Origin: Gammaproteobacteria bacterium
Lineage (GTDB): Bacteria > Pseudomonadota > Gammaproteobacteria > Steroidobacterales > Steroidobacteraceae
DNA length: 64,000 nt
Direction: 5' to 3'
Assembly: GCA_947469285.1 (NCBI GenBank)
Contig: CANIOW010000015.1
Coordinates: 19,357-83,356, forward strand
The notes beneath the pieces are model-generated. The model searched no databases, was not told the origin of the DNA, and was given only the letters and a program-made list of their open reading frames with translations. Position 1 is the stretch's first letter; each line of letters begins with the position of its first letter. Position numbers and translations under genes: made by a program. Shown here piece after piece: positions 40,701 through 48,807 of this stretch.

Positions 40701-41331
40701 GGGCAGCATCACCGCGCATGCTCCTCCCAGCGGCGCCACCACCGGCACTGGCGAACTGGCCGTGGTGGACGGACGGTTTCGTGCGTACACGCGGGAACTG
40801 AACATTGAACGTGGCCGCCTGCTGTTTGCCGGCAGTCTGCTCACCGACCCGGGACTGGACCTGCGTGCCTCGAAGAAATTCCCGGGCATGACCACCGCCG
40901 GTGTGCTGGTACGTGGCAGCCTGCGCAAACCCCTCACACGCTTCTTCAGCGACCCGCCACTGTCGCAAAGCGAGATCGCCTCGCTGCTGGTGGTGGGTGG
41001 GTCTATTGAAGGCTTCCAGACCAAGTCGAATGTGACTGGCAGCCCCAGTTCACAGACTGCTCTGGCACAGCAAGGCGGCGCCTTACTGGCTTCACAACTC
41101 GGACAGTTCGTAGGGATTGATGAGGTACAACTGGAAAGTGGCAGCAATGCAGCCGCCTCACTGGTCCTCGGCAAGTACCTGTCACCACGGTTGTATGTCA
41201 GCTACGGCGTCGGACTGTCCGAAGCGCTGAACACACTGAAACTGCGCTACACACTGAACGACCGCTGGGTGCTGAAGACTGAATCGGGGGCACGCCAGAG
41301 CCTGGATCTAGAATTCACGCTGGACCGTTAA
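37771..41331 (+). CDS. tamB: translocation and assembly module inner-membrane protein TamB
   Basis: The product has 1186 residues. One N-terminal membrane anchor (LLLLVLLLAALLALSVWWLA) is followed by a long beta-helical groove of AsmA-like repeats. The C-terminal DUF490 domain is clear in DLRASKKFPGMTTAGVLVRGSLRKP, the RFFSDPPLSQSEIASLLVVGG block and the final LGKYLSPRLYVSYGVGL. It spans the periplasm and binds TamA POTRA domains. It is adjacent to tamA as expected. Confidence 0.94.
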   Translation: MAAGFTHGWLHLGWRQPWRWLRGLLLLVLLLAALLALSVWWLASQPHGLQRALQFADGLGGVRLEARDVEGSVAGPFRIGQLVVHHPQGQVRLENLQGELRLASLWYGTLTVHRLRIAALEVRTLPVTQPPTPPGFLPAWLRVAVDTAQVQQTRIIDAGKTLTLGPLALRGSLSRWRLLLQHFSATGQGWQAQGTARLEATAPLLFSTTLTAALSGDLAGAPVSLGGTLGGTLGDAASGAFPRLHFQLASLRPAGISASGTLDLPPAGLRMRSQLQLRQTDLGPWGLAAAGALTADWEVRAQQQAPALQFSVRGPLSSSVLNTVGLGRWVANVQATLTPQALAFGPSALESATFGRLTFSGPVGRVDGLNVALQGGWPALRWPATLARPGLTLEQGQWTLRGRELLTVSATSGARVLPRVSSPHTAAVSVHPRRGHFSLKALLATHPSTTGRHRADRPDWQLTLEQFALQTGTSTVQAEGRWGQRRQLQFTFKINELNEWLPGYTGQLTGAAQLDDAQLAQAQLQARAVHGLTWPAGVALVEGSASTQFQLRQASLPTDFAVTLNTATWHAPNGSSRLDHAGAFKLLQPVALRVSPTTVQWAEACWRQASVTAHLQLCSTGHWAAATAWSATAHLTGLDLPDWWPMPPADTPGLRLGWQGRVEAELQVQQANPTAPLTGEAKAQLLDGGLGWARGDDQGRVALGNGRLEARLEADHWSLVGQVTAARRIEARGELTGPRPDQASGQARGRSVARGAAHSVPWTDWPVSGQVTFALPALDFVTALVPEVDRVAGTLAATLQVSGVLGTPEIRGRLALEHGEVDVLATNLLLREVGATLDLAPGSLQLKAQAQAGTGTLQAAGSLQFGGAGTTAALTGSVHVLGHQLLLVDIPEARILASPDLTFTLGDQTLQVNGTVTIPSARLAPLDLAGAALSSADERLVGASAPLAASWRVDSRVKLVLGDEVRLETRGLSGRLTGSITAHAPPSGATTGTGELAVVDGRFRAYTRELNIERGRLLFAGSLLTDPGLDLRASKKFPGMTTAGVLVRGSLRKPLTRFFSDPPLSQSEIASLLVVGGSIEGFQTKSNVTGSPSSQTALAQQGGALLASQLGQFVGIDEVQLESGSNAAASLVLGKYLSPRLYVSYGVGLSEALNTLKLRYTLNDRWVLKTESGARQSLDLEFTLDR

Positions 41332-41360
41332 CCCACGCCGTGCAGCGCTACGGCGTGGGT
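41331..41360 (+). terminator. hairpin after tamAB
   Basis: ACCCACGCCG (41331-41340) and CGGCGTGGGT (41351-41360) form a perfect 10-bp stem around a 10-base loop, beginning at the last base of the tamB stop. There is no T-run. It lies between tamB and the convergent rmuC and could end transcripts from both sides. Confidence 0.6.
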
Positions 41361-41385
41361 CGAGACCGGAGGCTGCCGCCAAGAC

Positions 41386-42897
41386 TCAACTGTCCTCAGC
41401 ATCCACTGAGCCCGGAGCCGCCAGCTGCAGCAGCGAATCGGGCAGCTTACGCTTCGCCTTCACGCCGCGGTCGATCATGCTCTGCGCAATGCCGATGGCG
41501 TTGCCTTTGCCGCTGGCCAGTTGTCCACGAGCCGTGTCGAAGGTTTTTTGCAACCGGCTGATGCGCTCACCCAGCTCCTCGAAATTCTCAGCGAAACCGA
41601 CCAGCTTGTCGTAGAGCTTCTGCCCGGCCTCGGCGATCTCGTCGGCAAACTCCTTGCGCTTTTGCACCGTCCACAGGCTTTCCACCAGCTTGACCACCAC
41701 CATCAGGTTGGTGGGCGTAACCAGCACCACCCGGCGGGAATAGGCTTCTTCGTACAGCACCGGCTCGCGTGACAGCGCTTCCAGCAAAGCGGACTCCACT
41801 GGCACGAACATGAGCACGAAGTCGACGGTCTTCAGCTCCGGCACGTCCGGGTAGTTGCGCCCTGCCAAACCCTTCACATGCGCCCGCAAGCTGGTCAGAT
41901 GCAACGCGAACGCTTCTTCGCGCGCGCTTTCGGTACTGGCATTCACGTAATCGGTCCAGGATTTATTCGACACCTTGCTGTCGATGATGACCTGACGGCC
42001 TTCGGGCAGATGTAGCACCGCATCGAGGAACTGTTGCTCGCCGTCAGCTCCCTTCACCGGTAGTTGTAGGTCGTATTCCTGCCCCTGCCGCAGACCACTG
42101 CGTTCCAAAATGCCCTTGAGAATGGACTCGCCCCAATTGCCGGTGGTCTTCACGTTCACAGTTAACGCACGGGTGAGGTTGGTGGCTTCCTGCGCCACCT
42201 GCTGGTTCAGCGCCGTGAGCCCGACAATCTGCTCCTTGAGCGTGGCGCGGTCCTTGGCGTCTTCCGAGTGCACGGCATCCACGCGCTGGCGAAACTCGGC
42301 GAGGCCCTCGCGGAACGGCGCAATGATGGATTCCATCTTTTCGGCATTGCTGGCGGTGAAACGCTGGGTTTTTTCTTCCAGCAGCTGGTTGGCCAGATTG
42401 GTGAAGCGGTCTTCGAGCTGCTGCTTCTGCTGCTCGATCCAGCCTTGCTGAGCGGCGATCGTGGTGTGCGCGGCCTCGAGCTTGGCGGCCAGTTCGGTGC
42501 GCAGATTCAAGTACTGAGTCTCGAAGCTGTGCGCCGCGTGACGATACTGCTCGCGCTCGCGCTGTGCGTCGGCGAGGCGTTTTTCAAAGTCTGCGGCGCG
42601 CGCGCCTTCAGCCTCGACGCGCGTGGCCAGACTGGCGCGGACGCCTTCCGCCACCGTGGCGCCCGCAGCCATTTCAGCGCGGACCCGGTCCAATGCCGTG
42701 CTCAGCTCCGCCTGCTTTTGCAGCAGCACAGCCCCCTGCTGCTCGGCGTTGGCCGTCCACTGGCTTTGCTGTTCAAGCGCCAGCGCGGCTGCCGCGTGGC
42801 GTCGCCCGGCCCACAGCGTTGCCAGCAGCAGGCCGCTGGCCAAGCCCGCCAGCGCGGCCAACAGCGCCACCGCCAAGGTCGTGTCCGTGATGTTCAT
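41386..42897 (-). CDS. rmuC: DNA recombination protein RmuC
   Basis: The product has 503 residues. An N-terminal membrane segment (AVALLAALAGLASGLLLATLW) precedes a long coiled coil (about 45-210) and the RmuC nuclease-like domain containing GNWGESILKGILERSGLRQG, VIIDSKVSNKSW and FVPVESALLEAL. RmuC limits inversion recombination at short inverted repeats and has been linked to phage defence; its biochemistry is not settled. The start at 42897 overlaps the truC stop as ATGA. Confidence 0.93.
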   Translation of the reverse strand: MNITDTTLAVALLAALAGLASGLLLATLWAGRRHAAAALALEQQSQWTANAEQQGAVLLQKQAELSTALDRVRAEMAAGATVAEGVRASLATRVEAEGARAADFEKRLADAQREREQYRHAAHSFETQYLNLRTELAAKLEAAHTTIAAQQGWIEQQKQQLEDRFTNLANQLLEEKTQRFTASNAEKMESIIAPFREGLAEFRQRVDAVHSEDAKDRATLKEQIVGLTALNQQVAQEATNLTRALTVNVKTTGNWGESILKGILERSGLRQGQEYDLQLPVKGADGEQQFLDAVLHLPEGRQVIIDSKVSNKSWTDYVNASTESAREEAFALHLTSLRAHVKGLAGRNYPDVPELKTVDFVLMFVPVESALLEALSREPVLYEEAYSRRVVLVTPTNLMVVVKLVESLWTVQKRKEFADEIAEAGQKLYDKLVGFAENFEELGERISRLQKTFDTARGQLASGKGNAIGIAQSMIDRGVKAKRKLPDSLLQLAAPGSVDAEDS

Positions 42898-43745
42898 GCG
42901 CTTCCGTGGTGTAGAGGGGCGGCGGTGGGCAGCAGCGGTCGCGATCCGGTGCTGGTTCCTGCCGCCGTGTCTATTGTGCCGGATGACAGGCTCAGCAACC
43001 GAGCCATCTCCCAAGGCTGTTCGAAGCTGGCCGCCGGTGCCGCCGTCAGGGTTAATAGCTCGCCGGAGCGCGGATGCTGCACCACCAGCTGCGTACACGC
43101 CAGGAGCAGCCGCTGACAAGCGAAAGCGCTACGCCATAGCCGGTTATGCGACCCCACACCATGCGTGGTGTCCCCCACGATGGGATGCCGCAGGTGTTTG
43201 AGATGGCGGCGCAACTGGTGCGTTCTACCCGTCAGCGGCACCAGCTCGACGCGGGCATAGCGGCTGACCGGGTAGCGGTCCGCCTGCAACGGCACCTCGA
43301 TCCGCGCCAGCGTTCGAAAGTGCGTCACCGCCGTCTGCGGCTCTTTGTCGTCTTGGGTGAGCGGGTAGTCGATGGTCCCGGCCTCCACCGGCCAACCACG
43401 CACAATGGCGAGGTATTCCTTGCCCACGGTATGCGCCGCAAATTGCGCCCCCAGCGCCGCCGCGTCGGCGGAACTGCGGGCGAACAACAGCACGCCGGAA
43501 GTGGCTTTATCGAGTCGGTGCACCGGGAACAGATGCCGTCCGCCCAGTTGGTCGCGCAGCAACTGCAGCGCGAAGAAGCGCTCCCCTGGATCGAGTCCCG
43601 TGCGGTGCACCAGCAACCCGGAGGGTTTATGGACCGCCACCACCGCTTCATCCTGAAACAGGATGGGCAGTACCGGCGGCGTGGCCAGTACGGGCGCGTC
43701 GTTGAGACCGGGGTCCACGGCAGCATGATCAGGGGGGGCTTGCAT
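42894..43745 (-). CDS. truC: tRNA pseudouridine-65 synthase (TruC-like)
   Basis: The product has 283 residues of the RluA family. The catalytic Asp lies in HRLDKATSGVLLFAR. VELVPLTGRTHQLRRHLKHLRHPIVGDTTHGVGSHNR is characteristic of TruC, which modifies U65 of some tRNAs. An upstream in-frame ATG at 43784 would run through the argR promoter, so I use 43745 (MQAPPDHAA). Rather than U65, another RNA target is possible. Confidence 0.82.
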   Translation of the reverse strand: MQAPPDHAAVDPGLNDAPVLATPPVLPILFQDEAVVAVHKPSGLLVHRTGLDPGERFFALQLLRDQLGGRHLFPVHRLDKATSGVLLFARSSADAAALGAQFAAHTVGKEYLAIVRGWPVEAGTIDYPLTQDDKEPQTAVTHFRTLARIEVPLQADRYPVSRYARVELVPLTGRTHQLRRHLKHLRHPIVGDTTHGVGSHNRLWRSAFACQRLLLACTQLVVQHPRSGELLTLTAAPAASFEQPWEMARLLSLSSGTIDTAAGTSTGSRPLLPTAAPLHHGSA

Positions 43746-43783
43746 ATTTGGATAATTATGCACTAAAATTGCATCATTATGCA
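43740..43783 (+). promoter_or_regulatory. argR promoter with ARG-box-like half-sites
   Basis: TTGCAT (43740-43745), an 18-base spacer and TAAAAT (43764-43769) make a good sigma70 promoter, which places the transcript start at about 43776, almost on the argR ATG (43779). TGCA occurs at 43741, 43759, 43770 and 43780; TGCAT (43770-43774) and ATGCA (43779-43783) form a palindrome across the start codon. This resembles an ARG box with TGCAT half-sites and fits self-repression by ArgR. No Shine-Dalgarno sequence precedes the ATG. Confidence 0.55.
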
Positions 43784-44240
43784 TAGTGATGCCCGCCGTG
43801 ACACCCTCAAGCGACTGCTGCGCGAAACCACCGTGCGCCGTCAGGCGGACCTCGTGCGGCTATTGCAAGGCGAAGGTTTCGGCTGCACCCAGTCCAGCAT
43901 CAGTCGCGACCTGCGTGAACTGGGCGTGGCCAAATTTGGCGACCACTACGCCATGGCCGATGACATGACCGGTGCAGCAGCGGGCCAGGAAACCCCGGCC
44001 GCAGCCTTCGCTGCCGTGGTCGGCTTCGTGCGCGAAGTGCTCACCGCTGGCGTGGCGCTCACCGTGGTCAAGACCACGCCCGGCACCGCACAAAGCGTGG
44101 CGGTGGCCATCGACAACGCGCGCTGGCCAGAAGTGGTTGGCACGCTCTCCGGCGACGACACCTTGTTCGTGGCCACCGCCGGCGCCACCGAGCAGCAAGC
44201 GCTCGTCACCCGGCTCCGCTCCCTATTTTTTAAAGCCTGA
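43779..44240 (+). CDS. argR: arginine repressor ArgR
   Basis: The product has 153 residues. The N-terminal winged helix (RRQADLVRLLQGEGFGCTQSSISRDLRELGVAKFG) contains the SSISRDLRELG recognition region. The C-terminal oligomerisation and arginine-binding domain contains TTPGTAQSVAVAIDNARWPEVVGTLSGDDTLFVA, including the GT and GDDT motifs. It senses arginine and represses the arginine genes, which here begin 17 bases downstream. Confidence 0.95.
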   Translation: MHSDARRDTLKRLLRETTVRRQADLVRLLQGEGFGCTQSSISRDLRELGVAKFGDHYAMADDMTGAAAGQETPAAAFAAVVGFVREVLTAGVALTVVKTTPGTAQSVAVAIDNARWPEVVGTLSGDDTLFVATAGATEQQALVTRLRSLFFKA

Positions 44241-44257
44241 CCGTTCCGAGGTTTGTC

Positions 44258-45481
44258 ATGACCCATGCCAGTGGGGCGTCGTCGCCCATTCTTCTCGCTT
44301 TCTCCGGTGGGCTCGACACCAGCTTCTGTGTGCCTTGGCTAAAAGAGACCTATGGCCGTGACGTGGTCACCCTGACCATCGACACCGGCGGTCTGGATGC
44401 CGCCGCCGTGGCGGTGCTGGCGCAACGTTCGCAAACCCTGGGCGCCATCGCGCATCACATTGTCGATGCCAAGGCGGAATATTTTGAGCGTGTGCTGAAA
44501 TTTCTGGTGATGGGCAATATCCGTCGCGGGCACCTGTACCCCTTGTGTGTGGGTGCTGAGCGCGTGCTGCAGGCCCAGCTGGTGGCGGAATATGCACGCA
44601 AACTTGGCACCAGCACCGTGGCCCACGGCTGCACTGCGGCCGGCAATGACCAGGTGCGTTTTGAAGTAGCGCTGCGCACGCTTGCCCCGGGCCTGGAAGT
44701 GTTAGCGCCAGTCCGCGATCACGCCTTCAAACGCCCAGAGCAGCTGCAGTTCCTAGAAGCGCGGCACCTGCCCGTGCCGCCTTACGGCGCTGCGTACTCC
44801 ATCAACCGCGGACTGTGGGGCATCTCCATCGGCGGCAAAGAGACGCTCACCTCGCAAGGCACGCTGCCGGACAGCGCCTGGGTACTCACCCGCGACGCAT
44901 TCACGCAGCCGCAGGCACCGCGTACCGTGCAAGTGGGATTCACACAAGGTGTGCCCACCACACTCGACGGTGTGGCACTGAACCCGGTAGCCCTCATTGA
45001 ACAGCTGGAGAGCATCGCTGCGCCCTACGGTATCGGCCGCGGCATCCACCTGGGCGACACCATCATTGGCACCAAAGGCCGCGTCGCTTTCGAAGCGCCA
45101 GCAGCAGAAGTGCTGCTGAATGCGCACCGCGAACTCGAGAAGCTGGTCCTCCTGCCGCGACAGCAGCGGGTGAAAGACCAGGTCGCCGCCTTGTATGGTG
45201 ATCTGGTCCACGAAGGTCAGCACCTCGATCCGGTGTGTCGCGATATCGAAGCGCTCATGCTCTCCAGCCAGCAACGCGTGACTGGCACTGTCCATGTTGG
45301 GCTGCGACCCGGGCAGCTGTTTATCGAAGGCTACGACTCGCCCTATTCACTGATGGCGGCCTCGAAAGGCGTCTATGGCGAATCGGCTGGCGAGTGGAGC
45401 GCTGCCGACGCCCTCGGTTTTTCCAAGATGCTGGCGCTGCCAGGTATGTTTCACACCCGCGCCGGAGGCACCACGCCATGA
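44258..45481 (+). CDS. argG: argininosuccinate synthase
   Basis: The product has 407 residues. It joins citrulline and aspartate using ATP in the penultimate step of arginine synthesis. The PP-loop motif AFSGGLDTSF is at the N-terminus, with the later HGCTAAGNDQVRFE and GTKGRVAFEAPAAE blocks characteristic of the family. The stop overlaps the start of the next gene as ATGA. Confidence 0.96.
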   Translation: MTHASGASSPILLAFSGGLDTSFCVPWLKETYGRDVVTLTIDTGGLDAAAVAVLAQRSQTLGAIAHHIVDAKAEYFERVLKFLVMGNIRRGHLYPLCVGAERVLQAQLVAEYARKLGTSTVAHGCTAAGNDQVRFEVALRTLAPGLEVLAPVRDHAFKRPEQLQFLEARHLPVPPYGAAYSINRGLWGISIGGKETLTSQGTLPDSAWVLTRDAFTQPQAPRTVQVGFTQGVPTTLDGVALNPVALIEQLESIAAPYGIGRGIHLGDTIIGTKGRVAFEAPAAEVLLNAHRELEKLVLLPRQQRVKDQVAALYGDLVHEGQHLDPVCRDIEALMLSSQQRVTGTVHVGLRPGQLFIEGYDSPYSLMAASKGVYGESAGEWSAADALGFSKMLALPGMFHTRAGGTTP

Positions 45482-46575
45482 TGAAGACAGTCGTCGTCGA
45501 CAAAGTCGGTTCCGTTACCCAGGCCTGCGGACTCGGTCGCGAACTGCGTATTGCCACCGACAGCATCCCCTGCGACGAAGGGGTGGTGATCGTGGCCGAG
45601 GTACTCAACAACAAGGGCACCTACAACACCCTTGAACTCACTTCTGGCCGCATGGCCAAAGTAGTGAAGGGCGACGTCGTGGTCGGCGCGCTTGGCCACC
45701 GCAAGGCCTTGTTTGGTTACTCCGGCCACCTGCCGACCAGCCTCAAGGTCGGTGACATCATCCAGATGCTGAACATCGGCGGCGTCATGGGCATCTGCAC
45801 CAGCGCCAATCCGGACCGCGGCAAACCCTTCGACTTACGCGTGCTCGGCGTGGTGCTGCAGTTTCCCTACCTCGGTCAACGCATCGGCATACCGGCGCGT
45901 GCGGGCTACCAGGTGCTCGACTACAACACCAGCGTCGACACCCGCGGCGTGCCGGTGATTGCACTGGCCGGTAGCTGCATGGAAGCCGGCAAGACCGCCG
46001 CCGCCTGCGCCATCATCTCGCGTATGCGGCATCGTGGCCTGAACGTGCATGCCTTCAAGGCCACCGGCGTTTCGCTGCGGCGCGACATCATGGCCATGGA
46101 AGATGCCGGCGCCCGCAAGACCAGCATCTTCACCGACTTCGGCGTCATCACCACCACCAACAAAACCGGCCCGGCGCTGACCCGCGTCATGCTGACCGAG
46201 ATGGCCAAGGGCCAGCCCGATGTCATCGTCTTCGAGCTGGGCGACGGCTTACTGGGTGCGTACGGCGTGGAGGCCATCCTCAACGCGCCGGACATCCGTG
46301 CGGTACTGACCGGGGTGGTGCTGTCGGCCAATGACCCCGTAGCCGCCTGGGGCGGCGTAAAACTGCTGCGGGAGAAATTTCACGTGGAGCCTTGCGTAGT
46401 CACCGGCCCTGCCACCGACAACCAAGTGGGCGTCGACATCATTCAAGACCAGCTTGGCGTACCGGCATTTAACGCCATGACCAGCGGCGCAGCCCTCGCC
46501 GATTGCGTCATTGAGAAGGCTGGCCTGACTGCGCTGGCGAATGCGCGGGCGCCGGCTGAAGCCGTGGAGGCTTGA
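45478..46575 (+). CDS. P-loop protein of unknown function inside the arginine operon
   Basis: The product has 365 residues from the ATG that overlaps argG (ATGA). I do not recognise it. The N-terminal 120 residues look beta-rich, with VVVGALGHRKALFGYSGHLP and LNIGGVMGICTSANPD. The C-terminal half starts with a Walker A-like GSCMEAGKT at residues 165-173, then KATGVSLRRDIMAMEDAGA, FTDFG and VFELGDGLLG, with TGPATDNQVGVD late. The fold recalls dethiobiotin-synthetase-like or DUF1611-type P-loop enzymes, only by general pattern. Its stop overlaps the argC leader, so it is coupled on both sides to arginine genes. The cluster lacks a visible N-acyltransferase and deacylase; it may fill one of those steps or regulate the pathway. 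Confidence 0.8.
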   Translation: MMKTVVVDKVGSVTQACGLGRELRIATDSIPCDEGVVIVAEVLNNKGTYNTLELTSGRMAKVVKGDVVVGALGHRKALFGYSGHLPTSLKVGDIIQMLNIGGVMGICTSANPDRGKPFDLRVLGVVLQFPYLGQRIGIPARAGYQVLDYNTSVDTRGVPVIALAGSCMEAGKTAAACAIISRMRHRGLNVHAFKATGVSLRRDIMAMEDAGARKTSIFTDFGVITTTNKTGPALTRVMLTEMAKGQPDVIVFELGDGLLGAYGVEAILNAPDIRAVLTGVVLSANDPVAAWGGVKLLREKFHVEPCVVTGPATDNQVGVDIIQDQLGVPAFNAMTSGAALADCVIEKAGLTALANARAPAEAVEA

Positions 46576-46577
46576 GC

Positions 46578-47633
46578 GTGAAACGCCCGGCCTTCATTCT
46601 CGGTGGTACCGGCTACGTGGCGGGTGAGTTGCTACGTTTGCTGAGCACCCATCCGCACTTCGAAGTCGCCGGCATCCTCTCCGACAGCCAGCCGGGAGAA
46701 CCGGTGAGCCGCGCTTTCCCGCATCTGGCTGCGCTGTACGGCGAGCTTACGTTCATTGATGAAGCCACCTTGACTGCGCGCCTGTGCGCCGCCGGCGACA
46801 GCGCGCTGTTTGGCGCTGCGCCGCATGGGGTGTCTGCCACACTCATCGATCGGCTGCTCACCGCCGCCACTGCCGCCGGGGCACGCCCGCGGGTGGTCGA
46901 CATCTCCGCCGATTTCCGCTTTCACGAGGTAGCGGCTTACGCGGCGGTGTACCAGCACGCCCATCCCGCACCGGCACGACAGGCGGAGTTCACTTGTGCC
47001 GTGCCGGAACACCTGTCCACGCTAAGCACCGTCCACGTGGCGCATCCGGGCTGCTTTGCGACCGCCATGCTGCTGGCCGTGATGCCGCTGGTCAAGCTGG
47101 GCCTGATCGAGCCGCGCGTATTTGTGAGCGGCGTGACCGGCAGCACCGGTGCCGGCCGCTCCCCCACTACTGGCACCCATCACCCGCAGCGTCACAGCGA
47201 CCTGTACAGTTACAACGCGCTAGCGCACCGGCATGGCCCGGAGGTGGAAGGCATCATCGCCCAACTCACGGGCGTGCGCCCGCACCTCGCCTTTGTACCG
47301 CACTCCGGCCCGTTCGCACGCGGCATCCACCTGACGGCTCAAGCCACGCTCGTCCGTCCAATCAACTCGTCCGCAGCGCTCGCCGCGTTGCGCGAGTTCT
47401 ATGCCGCACAGCCCTTTGTACGGGTGCTCGATGCCGCGCCACGAATTAAAGAAGTGGTGAGTAGCAACTACGCGCACCTGTCGGTAGCCGCTGACGGGCA
47501 GACCATCGCCGTGATGGTAGCGATCGACAACCTCACCAAGGGCGCTGCTGGCGGCGCCGTGCAATGGATGAACCGCCTGTGCGGCTTCGAAGAGACCGCC
47601 GGTCTCCTTGCTGCTGCGCCCGGTTGGACCTGA
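46578..47633 (+). CDS. argC: N-acyl-gamma-glutamyl-phosphate reductase
   Basis: The product has 351 residues. It reduces N-acyl-glutamyl-phosphate to the semialdehyde using NADPH. The nucleotide motif FILGGTGYVAGELLRLL is at the N-terminus, and the catalytic Cys lies in VAHPGCFATA near residue 157. VTGSTGAGRSPTTGTHHPQR resembles the long ArgC (type 2) group. I use GTG 46578 because GTGGAGG at 46564-46570 has correct spacing; a TTG at 46572 is in frame but too near. The gene is coupled to the preceding P-loop gene. Confidence 0.95.
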   Translation: MKRPAFILGGTGYVAGELLRLLSTHPHFEVAGILSDSQPGEPVSRAFPHLAALYGELTFIDEATLTARLCAAGDSALFGAAPHGVSATLIDRLLTAATAAGARPRVVDISADFRFHEVAAYAAVYQHAHPAPARQAEFTCAVPEHLSTLSTVHVAHPGCFATAMLLAVMPLVKLGLIEPRVFVSGVTGSTGAGRSPTTGTHHPQRHSDLYSYNALAHRHGPEVEGIIAQLTGVRPHLAFVPHSGPFARGIHLTAQATLVRPINSSAALAALREFYAAQPFVRVLDAAPRIKEVVSSNYAHLSVAADGQTIAVMVAIDNLTKGAAGGAVQWMNRLCGFEETAGLLAAAPGWT

Positions 47634-47646
47634 AGGAACCGACTCG

Positions 47647-48807
47647 ATGAACCCCGCCCCACACTCAACCGCCACCTCGCACCTCGCGCAGGTGTTCGCG
47701 CAATACCCGCTGGAGGTGGTGGCCGCCGACGGTGTTTGGTTGACCGGTCACGACGGCCGTCGAGTGCTCGATCTTTACGGCGGCCATGCGGTGGCCGCTC
47801 TGGGTTATGGCCACCCCCGTTGGATCGCTGCACTGGAACAGCAGGCGCGCAGCGTCCTGTTCCAGACCAACGCTGTGCCCATGGAAGTGCGTGAACGCGC
47901 CGCCACCCGACTGGTGAATTTTGCCGGCCTCGGACTGGACCAGGTGTTCTTTATTAACTCAGGGGCGGAAGCCAACGAAAACGCCCTGCGCCTGGCGTTC
48001 AAGCTCACCGGTCGCAGCGAAGCGGTAGCGCTGGAACAAGGCTGGCATGGCCGCACGGCCGCGGCCGGCGCCATCACCTGGGGTGCTCAGGAAAAGTGGT
48101 ACGGTTTTCCGCGCACCCCTTTCGATGTGCGCTGGGTGTCGCGAAGTGACATCGACGCGGCCTGTGCGGGCATCACCGCAAGCACTGCCTGCGTTGTAGT
48201 TGAGCCGGTGCAAGGGGTGGGCGGCGCGTTTGATATCGGCTCCGCAATGGCCCAGGCGCTGCGGCAGCGTTGTGACGCCGTGGGTGCGCTGCTCATCTTT
48301 GACGAAGTGCAAAGTGGTATGGGCCGGGTGGGCCAACCCTTTGGCGCGAACCTCTATGGGGTGGAGCCGGACATGCTCACCACCGCCAAAGCATTGGGTG
48401 CAGGCTTTCCGGTGTCGGCGCTGCTGTACGGCGACCGTGTGCGGCCAGCGGTCAAGCTTGAAGGTCTCGGCACCACCTTCGGCGGTGGCCCCATGGCCTG
48501 CGCTATCGTCGAAGCGGTGGTGGACATCATTGAATCCGAGCAACTGCTGGCCAATGTCCGCACCGTGTCCGACTACATCCGCGCCAGCTGTCAGGTGGGG
48601 CCGGTCACCGGCTTCCAGGGCGCTGGCTTTCTGCTGGGCCTGCGCACCGCCTGCCCCGCTAAACAGTTACAGGCGTTCTTACTCTCCCGGAATATCCTGA
48701 CCGGCACCAGCGGCGACGCGCACGTGCTGCGCCTGCTACCCCCTTTCACCCTGCGCCACGAGCATGTCGATCTGCTTCGCACGGCGTTGGCGGAGTTTTC
48801 CGCATGA
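47647..48807 (+). CDS. argD: acylornithine aminotransferase
   Basis: The product has 386 residues. A class III PLP aminotransferase makes N-acylornithine from the semialdehyde with glutamate as donor. Motifs are FFINSGAEANENALRLAFKLTG, WHGRTAAAGAIT, the FDEVQSGMGRVG cofactor-binding region, and the PLP lysine in LTTAKALGAGFPVSALL. GTTFGGGPMACA follows. AAGGAA at 47633-47638 gives good spacing to the ATG. The stop overlaps the next start as ATGA. Confidence 0.95.
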   Translation: MNPAPHSTATSHLAQVFAQYPLEVVAADGVWLTGHDGRRVLDLYGGHAVAALGYGHPRWIAALEQQARSVLFQTNAVPMEVRERAATRLVNFAGLGLDQVFFINSGAEANENALRLAFKLTGRSEAVALEQGWHGRTAAAGAITWGAQEKWYGFPRTPFDVRWVSRSDIDAACAGITASTACVVVEPVQGVGGAFDIGSAMAQALRQRCDAVGALLIFDEVQSGMGRVGQPFGANLYGVEPDMLTTAKALGAGFPVSALLYGDRVRPAVKLEGLGTTFGGGPMACAIVEAVVDIIESEQLLANVRTVSDYIRASCQVGPVTGFQGAGFLLGLRTACPAKQLQAFLLSRNILTGTSGDAHVLRLLPPFTLRHEHVDLLRTALAEFSA

